Below are positions 37,177 through 45,614 of a stretch of DNA of 45,614 nt, piece after piece. Source of the stretch: Prevotella corporis DSM 18810 = JCM 8529 (GTDB taxonomy: Bacteria > Bacteroidota > Bacteroidia > Bacteroidales > Bacteroidaceae). Position 1 is the stretch's first letter. Each line of letters starts with the position of its first letter. The notes beneath the pieces were generated by a model. It was not told the DNA's origin, made no database searches, and saw only the letters and a program-made list of their open reading frames with translations. The stretch lies in contig NZ_AUME01000025.1 of the NCBI RefSeq assembly GCF_000430525.1, positions 1 through 45,614 on the forward strand. Direction: 5' to 3'. The position numbers and the translations under genes were made by a program.

Positions 37177-37692
37177 CACAAAAAAAATGAAAAAGAACTA
37201 TTTACACTCTAAAAACCAATAATCGCAGCCAAAACTCAAGAGTATATAATCAAAAAAACGGTCTATGTCACAACATTTCACATTCTTACCATAAAATCAT
37301 CAATCCTGTATCCAATGTGACGTTATCGGTAATATGTCCAAATAAATTAAGTTTTGAATGTCATACTTGACATTTCTCTACAATTTGGCAACGGAACACA
37401 ATATTACAGTAAATAACTGATAATCAATCAAATAACAATAGCATTCCCAAAGATAAGCTTTAAAAGGCTAAAAGGTAAGCTATTGTAATGCAAAAGCTCA
37501 CCCATTACACCACAAAACATCATTGTAAATAGAATATAGATAATTATTTTTGCCAACACTTTTGTTATATTAGTAGGAATTACGTCTGCCATGATACAAG
37601 GCAATTCGATATAATTTTATCTATTGTTAAGATTTTTAGTTTTTTAGACAGAAAAAACAAAATAATAATAGTCCATATTCATAGTTTTTTAC
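37177..37692. other. Long AT-rich gap before pyrG
   Basis: There is no open frame of note in this stretch. The only structure I find is an inverted pair, ACAATAGC (37435-37442) and GCTATTGT (37479-37486), 36 bases apart. A distal promoter for pyrG or a small RNA could be here but nothing shows it. Confidence 0.5.
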
Positions 37693-37700
37693 TAACTTTG
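37693..37700 (+). promoter_or_regulatory. Promoter (-7 box) of pyrG-yidC
   Basis: TAACTTTG fits TAnnTTTG and predicts a leader of about 50 bases to the GTG at 37756. The -33 site is not clear. Confidence 0.6.
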
Positions 37701-37755
37701 CACTCTATTAGGATGTAAAAATCGTCTAATACAAATTTATATAAAAACTATCATC

Positions 37756-39363
37756 GTGACTGAAACAAAGTATATCTTCGTGACTGGTGGTGTGGTTTCC
37801 TCGCTTGGCAAAGGTATCATATCATCCTCAATAGGCAAACTTCTTCAAGCGAGAGGTTACAATATAACTATCCAGAAATTTGATCCATACATCAATATTG
37901 ATCCTGGAACACTGAATCCCTACGAACATGGGGAGTGCTATGTTACGGCTGACGGAATGGAGACCGACCTCGACCTGGGGCACTACGAAAGATTTACGGG
38001 CATACAGACAACCAAATCCAACTCAATGACAACTGGACGAATCTACAAAAGTGTCATTGACAAGGAGCGCCGTGGAGATTATCTCGGAAAGACCATACAA
38101 GTTGTACCTCATGTTACAGATGAAATTAAGAGGAACATCAAGCTGTTAGGGCAGAAATTTCATTATGATTTTGTTATCACCGAAATTGGAGGAACAATAG
38201 GCGATATTGAGTCTGCACCCTATCTGGAGGCTATACGTCAGATGAAATGGGAATTGGGAAAAAGAGCCATCAACATTCATTTGACCTACATTCCTTACCT
38301 TCAGGCAGCTGGAGAGTTGAAGACTAAGCCAACTCAACATAGTGTCAAAGAGCTTCAGAGTGTCGGCATACAGCCTGATATTTTGGTTCTGAGAACTGAC
38401 AAGCATATAGGCGACGACATAAGAAAGAAAGTCGCAGCATTCTGCAATGTTGATTTGGACTGTGTCGTACAGAGCGAGAATCTCCCAAGCATATATGAAG
38501 TTCCTGTAAACATGCAGAACCAAGGACTCGACGCAGCAATACTTCGCAAATGTGGAGAGGAAGTAAAACCAACTCCCGAACTTGGACCATGGAAAGCTTT
38601 CCTGGAACGCCAGCGCAAGGCAACACAGGAAGTCACCATTGGATTAGTTGGAAAATATGATTTGCAAGATGCTTATAAAAGTATCAGGGAAGGACTTCTC
38701 CAAGCCGGTACCTACAATGATCATAAGACCATCATCAAGTTTATCAATTCAGAGAATCTTACTGAAAAGAATATTGCAGAAAAGCTTGCCGGACTTGATG
38801 GAATCGTCATTTGCCCTGGATTTGGACAGAGAGGAATTGAAGGGAAGATTATTGCAGCTCATTACACCCGTACCAACAATATCCCCACTTTTGGGATATG
38901 CTTGGGTATGCAAATGATGGTGATAGAATTTGCCCGCAATGTTCTTGGATACACCGATGCCAATTCTCGAGAAATTGATGAAAAGACCACCCACAACGTT
39001 ATAGACATTATGGAGGAGCAGAAAAACATCACCAATATGGGCGGAACCATGAGATTGGGTGCTTACGAATGCGCTATAAAACAAAATTCACGCACGTTCA
39101 ATATCTATAATCAGGAATTCATTCAGGAACGCCATAGACATAGATATGAGTTCAATAATGAATATGAAAAGGAATACGAAAAGAACGGAATGATGTGCGT
39201 TGGTCGTAATCCGGAAAGTGGCCTCATAGAGATTGTTGAAATTCCATCATTGAAATGGTATATTGGAACACAGTTCCATCCTGAATACCAATCAACAGTG
39301 CTAAAACCTCACCCACTCTTTCTCGATTTTATAAAGACTGCAATTGAAAATAAGAAAAAATAA
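37756..39363 (+). CDS. pyrG: CTP synthase
   Basis: The 535-residue protein makes CTP from UTP, ATP and glutamine. The N-terminal synthetase domain shows TGGVVSSLGKGI and INIDPGTLNPYEHGE; the C-terminal glutaminase domain shows C382 in GICLGMQ with H508 and E510 (QFHPEYQ), the complete class I triad. The start is GTG at 37756; no ATG lies between the promoter and the conserved opening. Its stop shares a base with the yidC ATG. Confidence 0.97.
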   Translation: MTETKYIFVTGGVVSSLGKGIISSSIGKLLQARGYNITIQKFDPYINIDPGTLNPYEHGECYVTADGMETDLDLGHYERFTGIQTTKSNSMTTGRIYKSVIDKERRGDYLGKTIQVVPHVTDEIKRNIKLLGQKFHYDFVITEIGGTIGDIESAPYLEAIRQMKWELGKRAINIHLTYIPYLQAAGELKTKPTQHSVKELQSVGIQPDILVLRTDKHIGDDIRKKVAAFCNVDLDCVVQSENLPSIYEVPVNMQNQGLDAAILRKCGEEVKPTPELGPWKAFLERQRKATQEVTIGLVGKYDLQDAYKSIREGLLQAGTYNDHKTIIKFINSENLTEKNIAEKLAGLDGIVICPGFGQRGIEGKIIAAHYTRTNNIPTFGICLGMQMMVIEFARNVLGYTDANSREIDEKTTHNVIDIMEEQKNITNMGGTMRLGAYECAIKQNSRTFNIYNQEFIQERHRHRYEFNNEYEKEYEKNGMMCVGRNPESGLIEIVEIPSLKWYIGTQFHPEYQSTVLKPHPLFLDFIKTAIENKKK

Positions 39364-41279
39364 TGGATAAGAATACTATCGTTGGGTTTGTACTGATAGC
39401 CCTTGTACTTTTTGGTTTCGCATGGTGGCAACAACCATCAGCTGAAGAATTGGAAAAACAACGCATAGAACTTAGGAAAGACTCTATTGCAAAAAAAGCA
39501 CAGGCCGACAAGAACAATGCAAAGATGAAAGCTGGTATGTTGGCTGAGCATAAGACAGACTCTACTGCTTTGTTCTATTCAGCGCTGAACGGCAATGCAA
39601 AGGATATCATCCTGAAAAACGACAAGGTTGAGCTTACACTCAACACTAAGGGGGGCATTGTCAAAAAGGCTGTTATAAAGAATTACATCGGGCATAATAT
39701 AGCTGTAAGAGACGGTTCTAAGGATGATAAAAACGTTACTCTTTTCTCAGGAGACGACCAGAACTTAAACTTCATGCTATCAGCTAAGGAAGATAATATT
39801 GAGACGAAAAACTTATATTTCACTCCTTCAAATATTTCGGATTCCACACTTACCCTTACAGCCAGTGCAGGCGATGGAAAATCTATCACACTAAACTATA
39901 AGCTTGAAAAAGATTATATGTTGCAACTCAGCCTTCAGACTTCTGGTATGGCTGGGATGTTTAAGCCCGGAGAGAACCAATTACTCGTTGAATGGAATGA
40001 CAAATGTAAACAACAGGAAAGAGGTTTCACATTTGAGAACCGGTATGCAACATTAACCTACAAAGAGCAAGATGGTAGCACAGACTATCTGAGTGAAACT
40101 ACTGAAAAAGAAGAAGTAACAGAAAAGCCTCTTGATTGGATTGCATTCAAAAATCAGTTCTTCTCTGCGGTGATTATTTCAAAAGACGGTTTCTCAACAG
40201 GGGCAAAACTAAAAAGTGTCCCTATGGAGAAAGGCTCTCACTATTTGAAACAATACCATGCCAATATGGCTACAGCGTTTGACCCATCGGGAAAGAATGC
40301 CTCAGAATTTAAGTTCTATTTCGGACCGAATGATTTCCGTTTACTAAATAATATTAAATCGGAAAGAACATTCGGTAAAGATTTAGAAATGCAACGCCTT
40401 GTATATCTTGGATGGCCGTTGTTCAGAATCATCAACAGATGGTTCACTATATACGTCTTTGATTGGTTGAGCAAAATATTCCCAATGGGAGTTGTGCTCA
40501 TTCTCATAACGTTATTGCTGAAAGTTATAACCTTCCCAATGGTCAAGAAGAGTTATATGAGTTCGGCCAAGATGCGTGTCCTCAAACCAAAACTCGACGA
40601 AGCTACGAAACAATATAACAAACCTGAAGATCAAATGCAAAAGCAGCAAGCGATGATGCAGATGTATTCAGAATATGGGGTAAGTCCCTTATCGGGATGT
40701 TTACCAATGTTGATTCAGATGCCCATCTGGATTGCCATGTTCAATTTTGTACCTAATGCCATCCAGCTTCGAGGAGAGAAGTTCCTATGGATGAATGATT
40801 TAAGCACATACGACCCAATTATAACATGGGGTAAAAACCTTTGGATGATTGGAGACCATATCTCCTTGACCTGTATCCTGTTCTGTTCTGCAAATATTCT
40901 TTATTCATGGTTTACCATGCAACAGCAAAAGGATCAAATGGTTGGGCAACAAGCAGAACAAATGAAGATGATGCAATGGATGATGTATCTCATGCCTCTT
41001 TTCTTCTTCTTCATGTTCAATGACTACTCTTCGGGTTTGAATTTTTATTATTTCATATCATTGTTCTTCTCAGCAGCTATCATGTGGACGCTTCGTAAGA
41101 CTACAGACGACGAAAAACTTCTGTCGCTCCTTGAGGCACGGAGAATAGAAAACAAGAAGAATCCTAAAAAACTAACAGGATTGGCCGCACGTATGCAAGC
41201 ACTACAAGAGATGCAGAAGAGGCAACAGGAAGATCTGAAAAGAAAACAAGAAGACCTAAACCGAAAAAAAAGACAATAA
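39363..41279 (+). CDS. yidC: Membrane protein insertase YidC
   Basis: The 638-residue protein inserts and folds inner membrane proteins. It has an N-terminal membrane segment (IVGFVLIALVLFGFAWW), a large periplasmic beta domain (about 80-355), and the YidC core with further segments around 375-560. The hydrophilic-groove pattern is visible in PLSGCLPMLIQMPIWIAMFN. A Lys/Arg/Gln-rich C-terminal tail (about 600-638), usual for Bacteroidota, could touch the ribosome. The ATG overlaps the last base of pyrG, so the two are tightly coupled; the peptidase gene follows after 2 bases. Confidence 0.96.
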   Translation: MDKNTIVGFVLIALVLFGFAWWQQPSAEELEKQRIELRKDSIAKKAQADKNNAKMKAGMLAEHKTDSTALFYSALNGNAKDIILKNDKVELTLNTKGGIVKKAVIKNYIGHNIAVRDGSKDDKNVTLFSGDDQNLNFMLSAKEDNIETKNLYFTPSNISDSTLTLTASAGDGKSITLNYKLEKDYMLQLSLQTSGMAGMFKPGENQLLVEWNDKCKQQERGFTFENRYATLTYKEQDGSTDYLSETTEKEEVTEKPLDWIAFKNQFFSAVIISKDGFSTGAKLKSVPMEKGSHYLKQYHANMATAFDPSGKNASEFKFYFGPNDFRLLNNIKSERTFGKDLEMQRLVYLGWPLFRIINRWFTIYVFDWLSKIFPMGVVLILITLLLKVITFPMVKKSYMSSAKMRVLKPKLDEATKQYNKPEDQMQKQQAMMQMYSEYGVSPLSGCLPMLIQMPIWIAMFNFVPNAIQLRGEKFLWMNDLSTYDPIITWGKNLWMIGDHISLTCILFCSANILYSWFTMQQQKDQMVGQQAEQMKMMQWMMYLMPLFFFFMFNDYSSGLNFYYFISLFFSAAIMWTLRKTTDDEKLLSLLEARRIENKKNPKKLTGLAARMQALQEMQKRQQEDLKRKQEDLNRKKRQ

Positions 41280-41281
41280 CT

Positions 41282-43447
41282 ATGAACAAAAGCATTTCAA
41301 TCGCAATTGCAGCATCATTACTTATGAACAGTGGAATTGCAAATGCCCAAGATGTTAACATCGGAAAGAATAATATTACTCTAAACAGTGATGTTATGAC
41401 TCCCGAAACACTGTGGGCAATGGGTAGAATAGCACATGCTCAGGCTTCACCTGACGGTAGCAAAATCGTCTATCAAGTTGGTTACTACAGCGTGAAAGAG
41501 GACAAGGGACACCAAGTTCTTTGCATGATGGATGCCAACGGACAAAACGTACGCCAACTCACTTCGTCGGCTACAAGCGAAAGTAGCGCAGCATGGTTGG
41601 ATAATACAACCATTGCCTTTCTTTCAGAAGGACAGATTTGGACAATGAAGAGCGATGGTTCAGCAAGAAAGAAACTGACCAACTCTGAAACAGAAATTGA
41701 AGGTTTCCTCTTTTCGCCTGACAGAAGCAAGGTTATTCTGATCAAGAGCACCCCTTATTATGGGACTATCAATAAGAAACCTGCCGACCTGCCAAAGACA
41801 ACTGGTCTTGTCATTACAGACATGAACTACCGACACTGGGATCACTATGTACAGACCATCGCACATCCTTATTTGGCAGATGTTACAACACAAGGTATCG
41901 GAGAGGGATACGATATTCTCGAAGGTGAACCTTTTGAAAGCCCATTGGCGCCATTCGGGGGATCAGAGCAATTTGCTTGGAGCAATGATTCCAAGAAGAT
42001 TGCATATACTTGCAGGAAGAAAGAAGGTGTGAAATATGCAACCTCAACAGACTCTGATATATTCTTGTACGACCTAGCATCAAAGACAACAAAGAATCTT
42101 TGCAAGCCTGAAGGTTATGTAAATCCTGAAACTGATTGTACTAAGAGCCTGCGCAACCAGGCAGTCAATCATCAAGAAAGAGATATGAACGTCGGCTATG
42201 ATGTCAATCCAAGCTTCTCTCCTGATGGAAAATACATAGCTTGGCAAAGTATGAAGAACGATGGCTATGAGAGTGACAGAAATCGCCTTTGCGTTTATGA
42301 GTTTGCTACTGGCAAGAAAACATACGTTACAGAAAAATTCGATTCGAATGTAGATAACTTCGTTTGGGCACCAAACTCCAAGGACTTATACTTCGTCGGA
42401 TGCTGGCATGCTACCATCAATGCCTATCAGACTAATTTAAAAGGCGAAGTAAAGCAGCTTACTGAAGGTCAGCACAACTACGTCTCTATTGACTTGTTGG
42501 GCAATTCAGGAAAAAAACTTCTTGCATTGCGCCAGAGTATGTCGCAGGCAAACGAAATATTCGCTATCACTCCTGCAAAGAAAGAAAAAGCTAGCACACA
42601 AACACAGCTCAGCTTCGAGAATAAACATATCTATGATCAGCTTGCTTTAGGCGAAGTTCACGACCGTTGGGTAAAAACCACCGATGGAAAGGACATGCAA
42701 GTATGGGTCATCACTCCACCGCATTTCGATCCTAACAAGAAATATCCTACCTTATTATATTGTGAAGGTGGCCCACAAAGTCCAGTGTCACAATTCTGGA
42801 GTTTCCGTTGGAACTTCCAAATCATGGCAGCACATGGCTATGTTATCATTGCACCGAACCGTCGGGGACTCCCAGGATATGGAAGTGAATGGAATGAGAT
42901 GATTAGCCGTGATTGGACTGGTCAGTGCATGAAAGACTATCTTTCCGCTATTGACGATGCAGCTGCTAATCTTCCTTATGTTGATAAGGATAGAATGGGT
43001 GCTGTTGGCGCATCCTTCGGTGGCTTTTCAGTCTATTATCTGGCTGGACACCATGATAAGCGCTTCAAGTGTTTTATCTCACATGATGGCGCTTTCAACC
43101 TCGATGCAATGTACACAGAAACAGAAGAAGGTTGGTTCAGCAACTGGGAATACGATGACGCCTATTGGAATAAGGACCAGACAGAAGCTGCAAGACGCAC
43201 CTACGCGAATAGTCCGCACAACATGGTGGATAAATGGGATACTCCCATCCTTTGCATACATGGTGAAAAAGACTACCGCATCAATGCAACGCAAGGTATG
43301 AGCGCATTTAACGCAGCTAGATTGAAAGGCATTCCAGCAGAGCTCTTGCTCTTCCCTGATGAGAATCACTGGGTTTTGAAACCACAGAATGGTATACTTT
43401 GGCAACGCACTTTCTTCAATTGGCTTGATCGTTGGCTAAAGAAATAA
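41282..43447 (+). CDS. S9 family peptidase, dipeptidyl peptidase 5 (DPP5)-like
   Basis: The 721-residue protein has a signal peptide (MNKSISIAIAASLLMNSGIANAQ), a beta-propeller region (about 40-430) and a prolyl-oligopeptidase-type hydrolase domain. The catalytic triad is S578 (GASFGGFS), D664 (HGEKDYR) and H696 (PDENHWV). The sequence resembles Porphyromonas gingivalis DPP5 closely, including the propeller and the FWSFRWN motif. DPP5 releases dipeptides with hydrophobic residues in the periplasm, feeding amino acid catabolism. It is immediately downstream of yidC (2 bases) and 81 bases before an MFS gene. Confidence 0.9.
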   Translation: MNKSISIAIAASLLMNSGIANAQDVNIGKNNITLNSDVMTPETLWAMGRIAHAQASPDGSKIVYQVGYYSVKEDKGHQVLCMMDANGQNVRQLTSSATSESSAAWLDNTTIAFLSEGQIWTMKSDGSARKKLTNSETEIEGFLFSPDRSKVILIKSTPYYGTINKKPADLPKTTGLVITDMNYRHWDHYVQTIAHPYLADVTTQGIGEGYDILEGEPFESPLAPFGGSEQFAWSNDSKKIAYTCRKKEGVKYATSTDSDIFLYDLASKTTKNLCKPEGYVNPETDCTKSLRNQAVNHQERDMNVGYDVNPSFSPDGKYIAWQSMKNDGYESDRNRLCVYEFATGKKTYVTEKFDSNVDNFVWAPNSKDLYFVGCWHATINAYQTNLKGEVKQLTEGQHNYVSIDLLGNSGKKLLALRQSMSQANEIFAITPAKKEKASTQTQLSFENKHIYDQLALGEVHDRWVKTTDGKDMQVWVITPPHFDPNKKYPTLLYCEGGPQSPVSQFWSFRWNFQIMAAHGYVIIAPNRRGLPGYGSEWNEMISRDWTGQCMKDYLSAIDDAAANLPYVDKDRMGAVGASFGGFSVYYLAGHHDKRFKCFISHDGAFNLDAMYTETEEGWFSNWEYDDAYWNKDQTEAARRTYANSPHNMVDKWDTPILCIHGEKDYRINATQGMSAFNAARLKGIPAELLLFPDENHWVLKPQNGILWQRTFFNWLDRWLKK

Positions 43448-43459
43448 TTACAAGAATGT

Positions 43460-43482
43460 ATTTAGCCGCTTTGCGGCTAAAT
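43460..43482 (+). terminator. Hairpin between the DPP5-like gene and the MFS gene
   Basis: ATTTAGCCGC (43460-43469) pairs with GCGGCTAAAT (43473-43482) over a 3-base loop, a stable 10-base stem 12 bases after the stop. No long T-run follows, so it may be a partial terminator or an mRNA-stabilising stem. Confidence 0.55.
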
Positions 43483-43528
43483 GCTTCTATATAAATATTT
43501 TATTACGAATAAATTTACTTAAAATATT

Positions 43529-45148
43529 ATGTCAGACCAAATTAAAACACTAAGAGACTCTGCAGCAATGCGCTGGACAGCTCTCTTGCTTTTATCATTG
43601 GCAATGTTTTGTGCCTATATCTTTGTGGACATCCTCTCTCCTATCAAGGACCTTATGGAGACTCAAAGACACTGGGACTCAACCGCATTTGGAACGATGC
43701 AAGGTGCAGAAACATTCCTCAATGTATTCGTATTCTTTCTCATCTTTGCTGGTATCATCCTTGACAAGATGGGTGTTCGTTTCACGGCAGTTTTATCGGG
43801 CTGTGTAATGCTCACCGGTGCTTTGATCAAATATTTTGCCATCAGTGAGGCATTCATCGGCTCAAGTCTTGAAACTTGGTTTACAGAAAACCTAAACTAT
43901 ATTCCAGGCTTTGACGAACTCGGCGTTTCACCCTTCTATGGGGGTATGCCCGCTTCCGCTAAAGTAGCCGCAATCGGCTTTATGATTTTCGGTTGCGGAA
44001 CAGAGATGGCTGGTATCATGGTTTCTCGCGGAATCGTAAAATGGTTCAAAGGACGCGAAATGGCATTGGCTATGGGTTCAGAGATGGCCTTTGCACGTTT
44101 AGGTGTTGCAACTTGTATGATTTTCTCGCCCTTCTTTGCCAAATTAGGTGGTCACATTGATGTTTCTCGTTCTGTTGCATTCGGTGTTGTACTGATTTGT
44201 ATTGCCCTTATGATGTTTGTAGTATACTTCTTTATGGACAAGAAGCTCGACTCACAAACTGGCGAAGCTGAAGAGAAAGACGATCCATTCAAAATCAGCG
44301 ACCTTGGAAAGATTCTTACCAGCATGGGCTTCTGGCTCGTTGCATTACTTTGCGTACTCTATTATTCGGCAATCTTCCCATTCCAAAAGTACGCTGTAAA
44401 TATGCTTCAGTGCAACCTCACGTTCAATAACATTCCTGCAGACTCATTCTGGGCTTCCCCAAGCGTGACATTTATCCAATACTTTATCATGTTAGCTGTC
44501 GCAGCGACAGCATTTGGCTTCAACTTCATGAAAAACAAGACTGTTAAATACATGATGATGACAACGTCAGTGGTATGCCTTATCGCCTATTGCTATATGG
44601 GATACATGCGTCAATCAGCTGAATCCATCTTTGCAGTATTCCCACTCTTGGCAGTAGGTATCACGCCTATCCTCGGCAACTATGTTGACCACAAGGGTAA
44701 GGCTGCATCCATGCTTATCTTAGGTTCGATTCTTCTGATTATATGCCATCTTACATTTGCTTTCGTTCTCCCATTGTTCAAAGAGAGCCAAGTAGGGGGC
44801 GTTATGGTAGCCTACCTCACTATCCTCGTATTGGGTGCTTCATTCTCATTGGTTCCGGCATCTTTGTGGCCAAGTGTTCCAAAGTTGGTGGATGCAAAAA
44901 TCATCGGTTCTGCCTACGCACTGATTTTCTGGATTCAGAATATAGGTTTGTGGCTCTTTCCAATGCTCATCGGCAAGGTACTCAACAATTCTAACAAAGG
45001 TATAACCGACCCAACTAAATACGACTATACAAATCCGCTTCTCATGTTGGCAAGCCTTGGTATCATAGCGCTAGCCATCGGTCTTATCTTGAAGGTTGTT
45101 GACAAGAAGAAGCACCTCGGACTTGAAGAACCAAATATCAAGGAGTAA
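43529..45148 (+). CDS. Major facilitator superfamily transporter
   Basis: The 539-residue protein has about 12 hydrophobic segments. MFS traits include the loop after the second segment (FAGIILDKMGVRFTAVLSG), where a D-x-x-G-x-R type motif is present, and a central acidic cytoplasmic loop (about 240-260, TGEAEEKDDPFK). The second half repeats the pattern (LGNYVDHKGKAA). Substrate unknown. Its position after a dipeptidyl peptidase makes uptake of peptides or amino acids an inviting guess, but the two are separated by a hairpin and no direct link is seen. Confidence 0.85.
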   Translation: MSDQIKTLRDSAAMRWTALLLLSLAMFCAYIFVDILSPIKDLMETQRHWDSTAFGTMQGAETFLNVFVFFLIFAGIILDKMGVRFTAVLSGCVMLTGALIKYFAISEAFIGSSLETWFTENLNYIPGFDELGVSPFYGGMPASAKVAAIGFMIFGCGTEMAGIMVSRGIVKWFKGREMALAMGSEMAFARLGVATCMIFSPFFAKLGGHIDVSRSVAFGVVLICIALMMFVVYFFMDKKLDSQTGEAEEKDDPFKISDLGKILTSMGFWLVALLCVLYYSAIFPFQKYAVNMLQCNLTFNNIPADSFWASPSVTFIQYFIMLAVAATAFGFNFMKNKTVKYMMMTTSVVCLIAYCYMGYMRQSAESIFAVFPLLAVGITPILGNYVDHKGKAASMLILGSILLIICHLTFAFVLPLFKESQVGGVMVAYLTILVLGASFSLVPASLWPSVPKLVDAKIIGSAYALIFWIQNIGLWLFPMLIGKVLNNSNKGITDPTKYDYTNPLLMLASLGIIALAIGLILKVVDKKKHLGLEEPNIKE

Positions 45149-45197
45149 ATCCATTTCTCTATTTACTTTGTAACAAAAGAATAGATATAGATAAAAA

Positions 45198-45223
45198 TAT
45201 TGCTGTCCTGTAAGATTCAAAAG
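45198..45223. mobile_element. Possible insertion-sequence end remnant
   Basis: TATTGCTGTCCTGTAAGA (near 45199-45216) is almost the same as TATTGCTGTCCGGTAAAA at 45422-45439; both lie next to an A-rich stretch and shortly before a hairpin. They could be ends of one insertion-sequence family. The family name is not known to me. Confidence 0.35.
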
Positions 45224-45237
45224 GACATGATAATCTT

Positions 45238-45278
45238 GCTCGAAGCCCTTTATTATCGGACTTCGAGCTTTCTTTTTC
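45238..45278 (+). terminator. Rho-independent terminator after the MFS gene
   Basis: GCTCGAAG (45238-45245) and CTTCGAGC (45261-45268) pair and extend inward after one C-A mismatch with CC/GG. The stem is followed by TTTCTTTTTC. It ends transcription about 90 bases after the MFS stop. Confidence 0.75.
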
Positions 45279-45346
45279 AAAAGTAAGCAACCTTCAAAAA
45301 GCGATGGTTCAGGTATTGATTTTTATCGCTCTTTGACAAGGATTTT

Positions 45347-45421
45347 GGTACTGTCTTATAAAAGTGTGTAAGCTTCTTTTTTCTTATCTTTGTATTTGTA
45401 AACTATAAAAAAGAAAAAAAT
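45347..45421 (+). repeat. Copy A of a 75-base repeat (IS256-like left end, broken)
   Basis: It differs from copy B (45521-45595) at only three of 75 positions, all C/T changes. It begins GGTACTGTC-TTATAAAAGTGTGTAA, resembling the terminal repeats of IS256-family elements, and includes the -7 box TATCTTTG (45385-45392). Identity ends inside what would be the start codon, and a different sequence (TATTGCTGTCCGG) follows, as if another element had landed there. Confidence 0.7.
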
Positions 45422-45460
45422 TATTGCTGTCCGGTAAAACTTTTTCAAACAAAATAAATT

Positions 45461-45492
45461 AGGGCTGACATATCTCACGAGGTATCAGCCCT
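45461..45492. terminator. Hairpin between the two repeat copies
   Basis: AGGGCTGA (45461-45468) and TCAGCCCT (45485-45492) pair, followed by TTTT on the plus strand and by a T-rich stretch on the minus strand. It may insulate the inserted element from outside transcription. Confidence 0.6.
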
Positions 45493-45498
45493 TTTGGT

Positions 45499-45506
45499 TA
45501 TCTTTG
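45499..45506 (+). promoter_or_regulatory. -7 box stranded upstream of copy B
   Basis: TATCTTTG fits the consensus and lies just before copy B. It may be the promoter of the element that begins near 45422, cut off from its gene by the insertion of copy B. Confidence 0.4.
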
Positions 45507-45520
45507 TTTTCTCAATATAA

Positions 45521-45595
45521 GGTACTGTCCTATAAAAGTGTGTAAGCTCCTTTTTTCTTATCTTTGTATTTGTAAACCATAAAAAAGAAAAAAAT
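45521..45595 (+). repeat. Copy B of the 75-base repeat (intact left end of an IS256-like element)
   Basis: It is the same 75 bases as copy A with three differences, but here it runs straight into an ATG at 45594. It contains TATCTTTG (45559-45566), a proper promoter for that frame. The element continues to the right of the window. Confidence 0.75.
45559..45566 (+). promoter_or_regulatory. Promoter (-7 box) of the edge transposase gene
   Basis: TATCTTTG lies 27 bases before the ATG at 45594, a fitting distance. The start of the gene is preceded by an A-rich leader typical of the group. Confidence 0.55.
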
Positions 45596-45614
45596 GAAAC
45601 TTACACATTCGCAA
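45594..45614 (+). CDS. Start of a probable transposase gene, cut by the window edge
   Basis: Only seven codons (MKLTHSQ) are visible. The calling rests on the promoter and the IS256-like terminal repeat directly upstream. The family cannot be confirmed from so few residues. Confidence 0.4.

Noticed and set aside
37435..37486. 8-base inverted pair upstream of pyrG
   Set aside because: The arms are short and 36 bases apart in AT-rich DNA, so chance is likely; I mention it only in the gap entry.
1..45614. Search for CRISPR arrays, rRNA genes, integrases and prophage genes
   Set aside because: No spaced direct repeats of CRISPR type, no rRNA-like sequence and no phage structural or integrase gene was seen.

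Overview
The window looks like chromosomal DNA of a Prevotella-like member of the Bacteroidota. Three things point there. Promoters follow the Bacteroidetes pattern TTTG-N19/20-TAnnTTTG in front of A-rich leaders without strong Shine-Dalgarno sequences. The gene families are typical of the phylum: an LpxC-FabZ fusion, a SecA of about 1100 residues, DUF3078, DUF5715 and Lnb/DUF4105 proteins, a DPP5-type peptidase and CNNM/GldE-like proteins. The housekeeping gene orders also match what I recall from that group. The assignment is inference from sequence reading, not a database match.

Layout from left to right. 1-334 (minus) is the truncated left part of an ISAon1-like insertion sequence. 414-486 (minus) is an initiator tRNA-Met with its own promoter and terminator, followed by about 600 bases of AT-rich DNA carrying a small palindromic repeat. 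1235-2642 is a tetR-fabG operon with a likely operator over its promoter, followed by an RluA-type pseudouridine synthase. 3721-9237 (minus) is an envelope operon read as outer membrane protein, lptC, CNNM/CorC protein, PpiD-like chaperone. 9373-14373 (plus) holds an Lnb-like membrane protein, a small secreted protein and secA. 14680-17221 holds a secreted TraB/TIKI-ChaN-like protein and, convergent to it, an M15-like DUF5715 protein.

17329-30472 is a long run of plus-strand housekeeping genes: phoH, purC, menG/ubiE, aroE, purM, a HARE-HTH/nuclease-fold gene, prfA, pyrF, an HD phosphohydrolase, lpxD, lpxC-fabZ, lpxA and miaA. 30535-35363 holds a class A penicillin-binding protein, a Pif1-like helicase with a C-terminal TPR-like segment and a lipoprotein. 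35396-37147 (minus) is a DUF3078 outer membrane protein followed by a decayed secreted-protein gene. 37756-45148 holds pyrG, yidC, a DPP5-like dipeptidyl peptidase and an MFS transporter. 45149-45614 is a graveyard of insertion-sequence ends, with the start of a transposase gene at the edge.

The common themes are envelope construction (lipid A, LPS export, peptidoglycan, protein export and membrane insertion) and nucleotide synthesis. The main departures from an ordinary housekeeping region are the HARE-HTH/PD-(D/E)XK-like gene fitted seamlessly between purM and prfA, two promoters placed so close to their start codons that the mRNAs would be nearly leaderless, a tandem heptamer between divergent promoters, the TetR operator, a multiply broken pseudogene and the nested insertion-sequence ends. 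I found no CRISPR array, rRNA, prophage or large gene cluster of unknown type.
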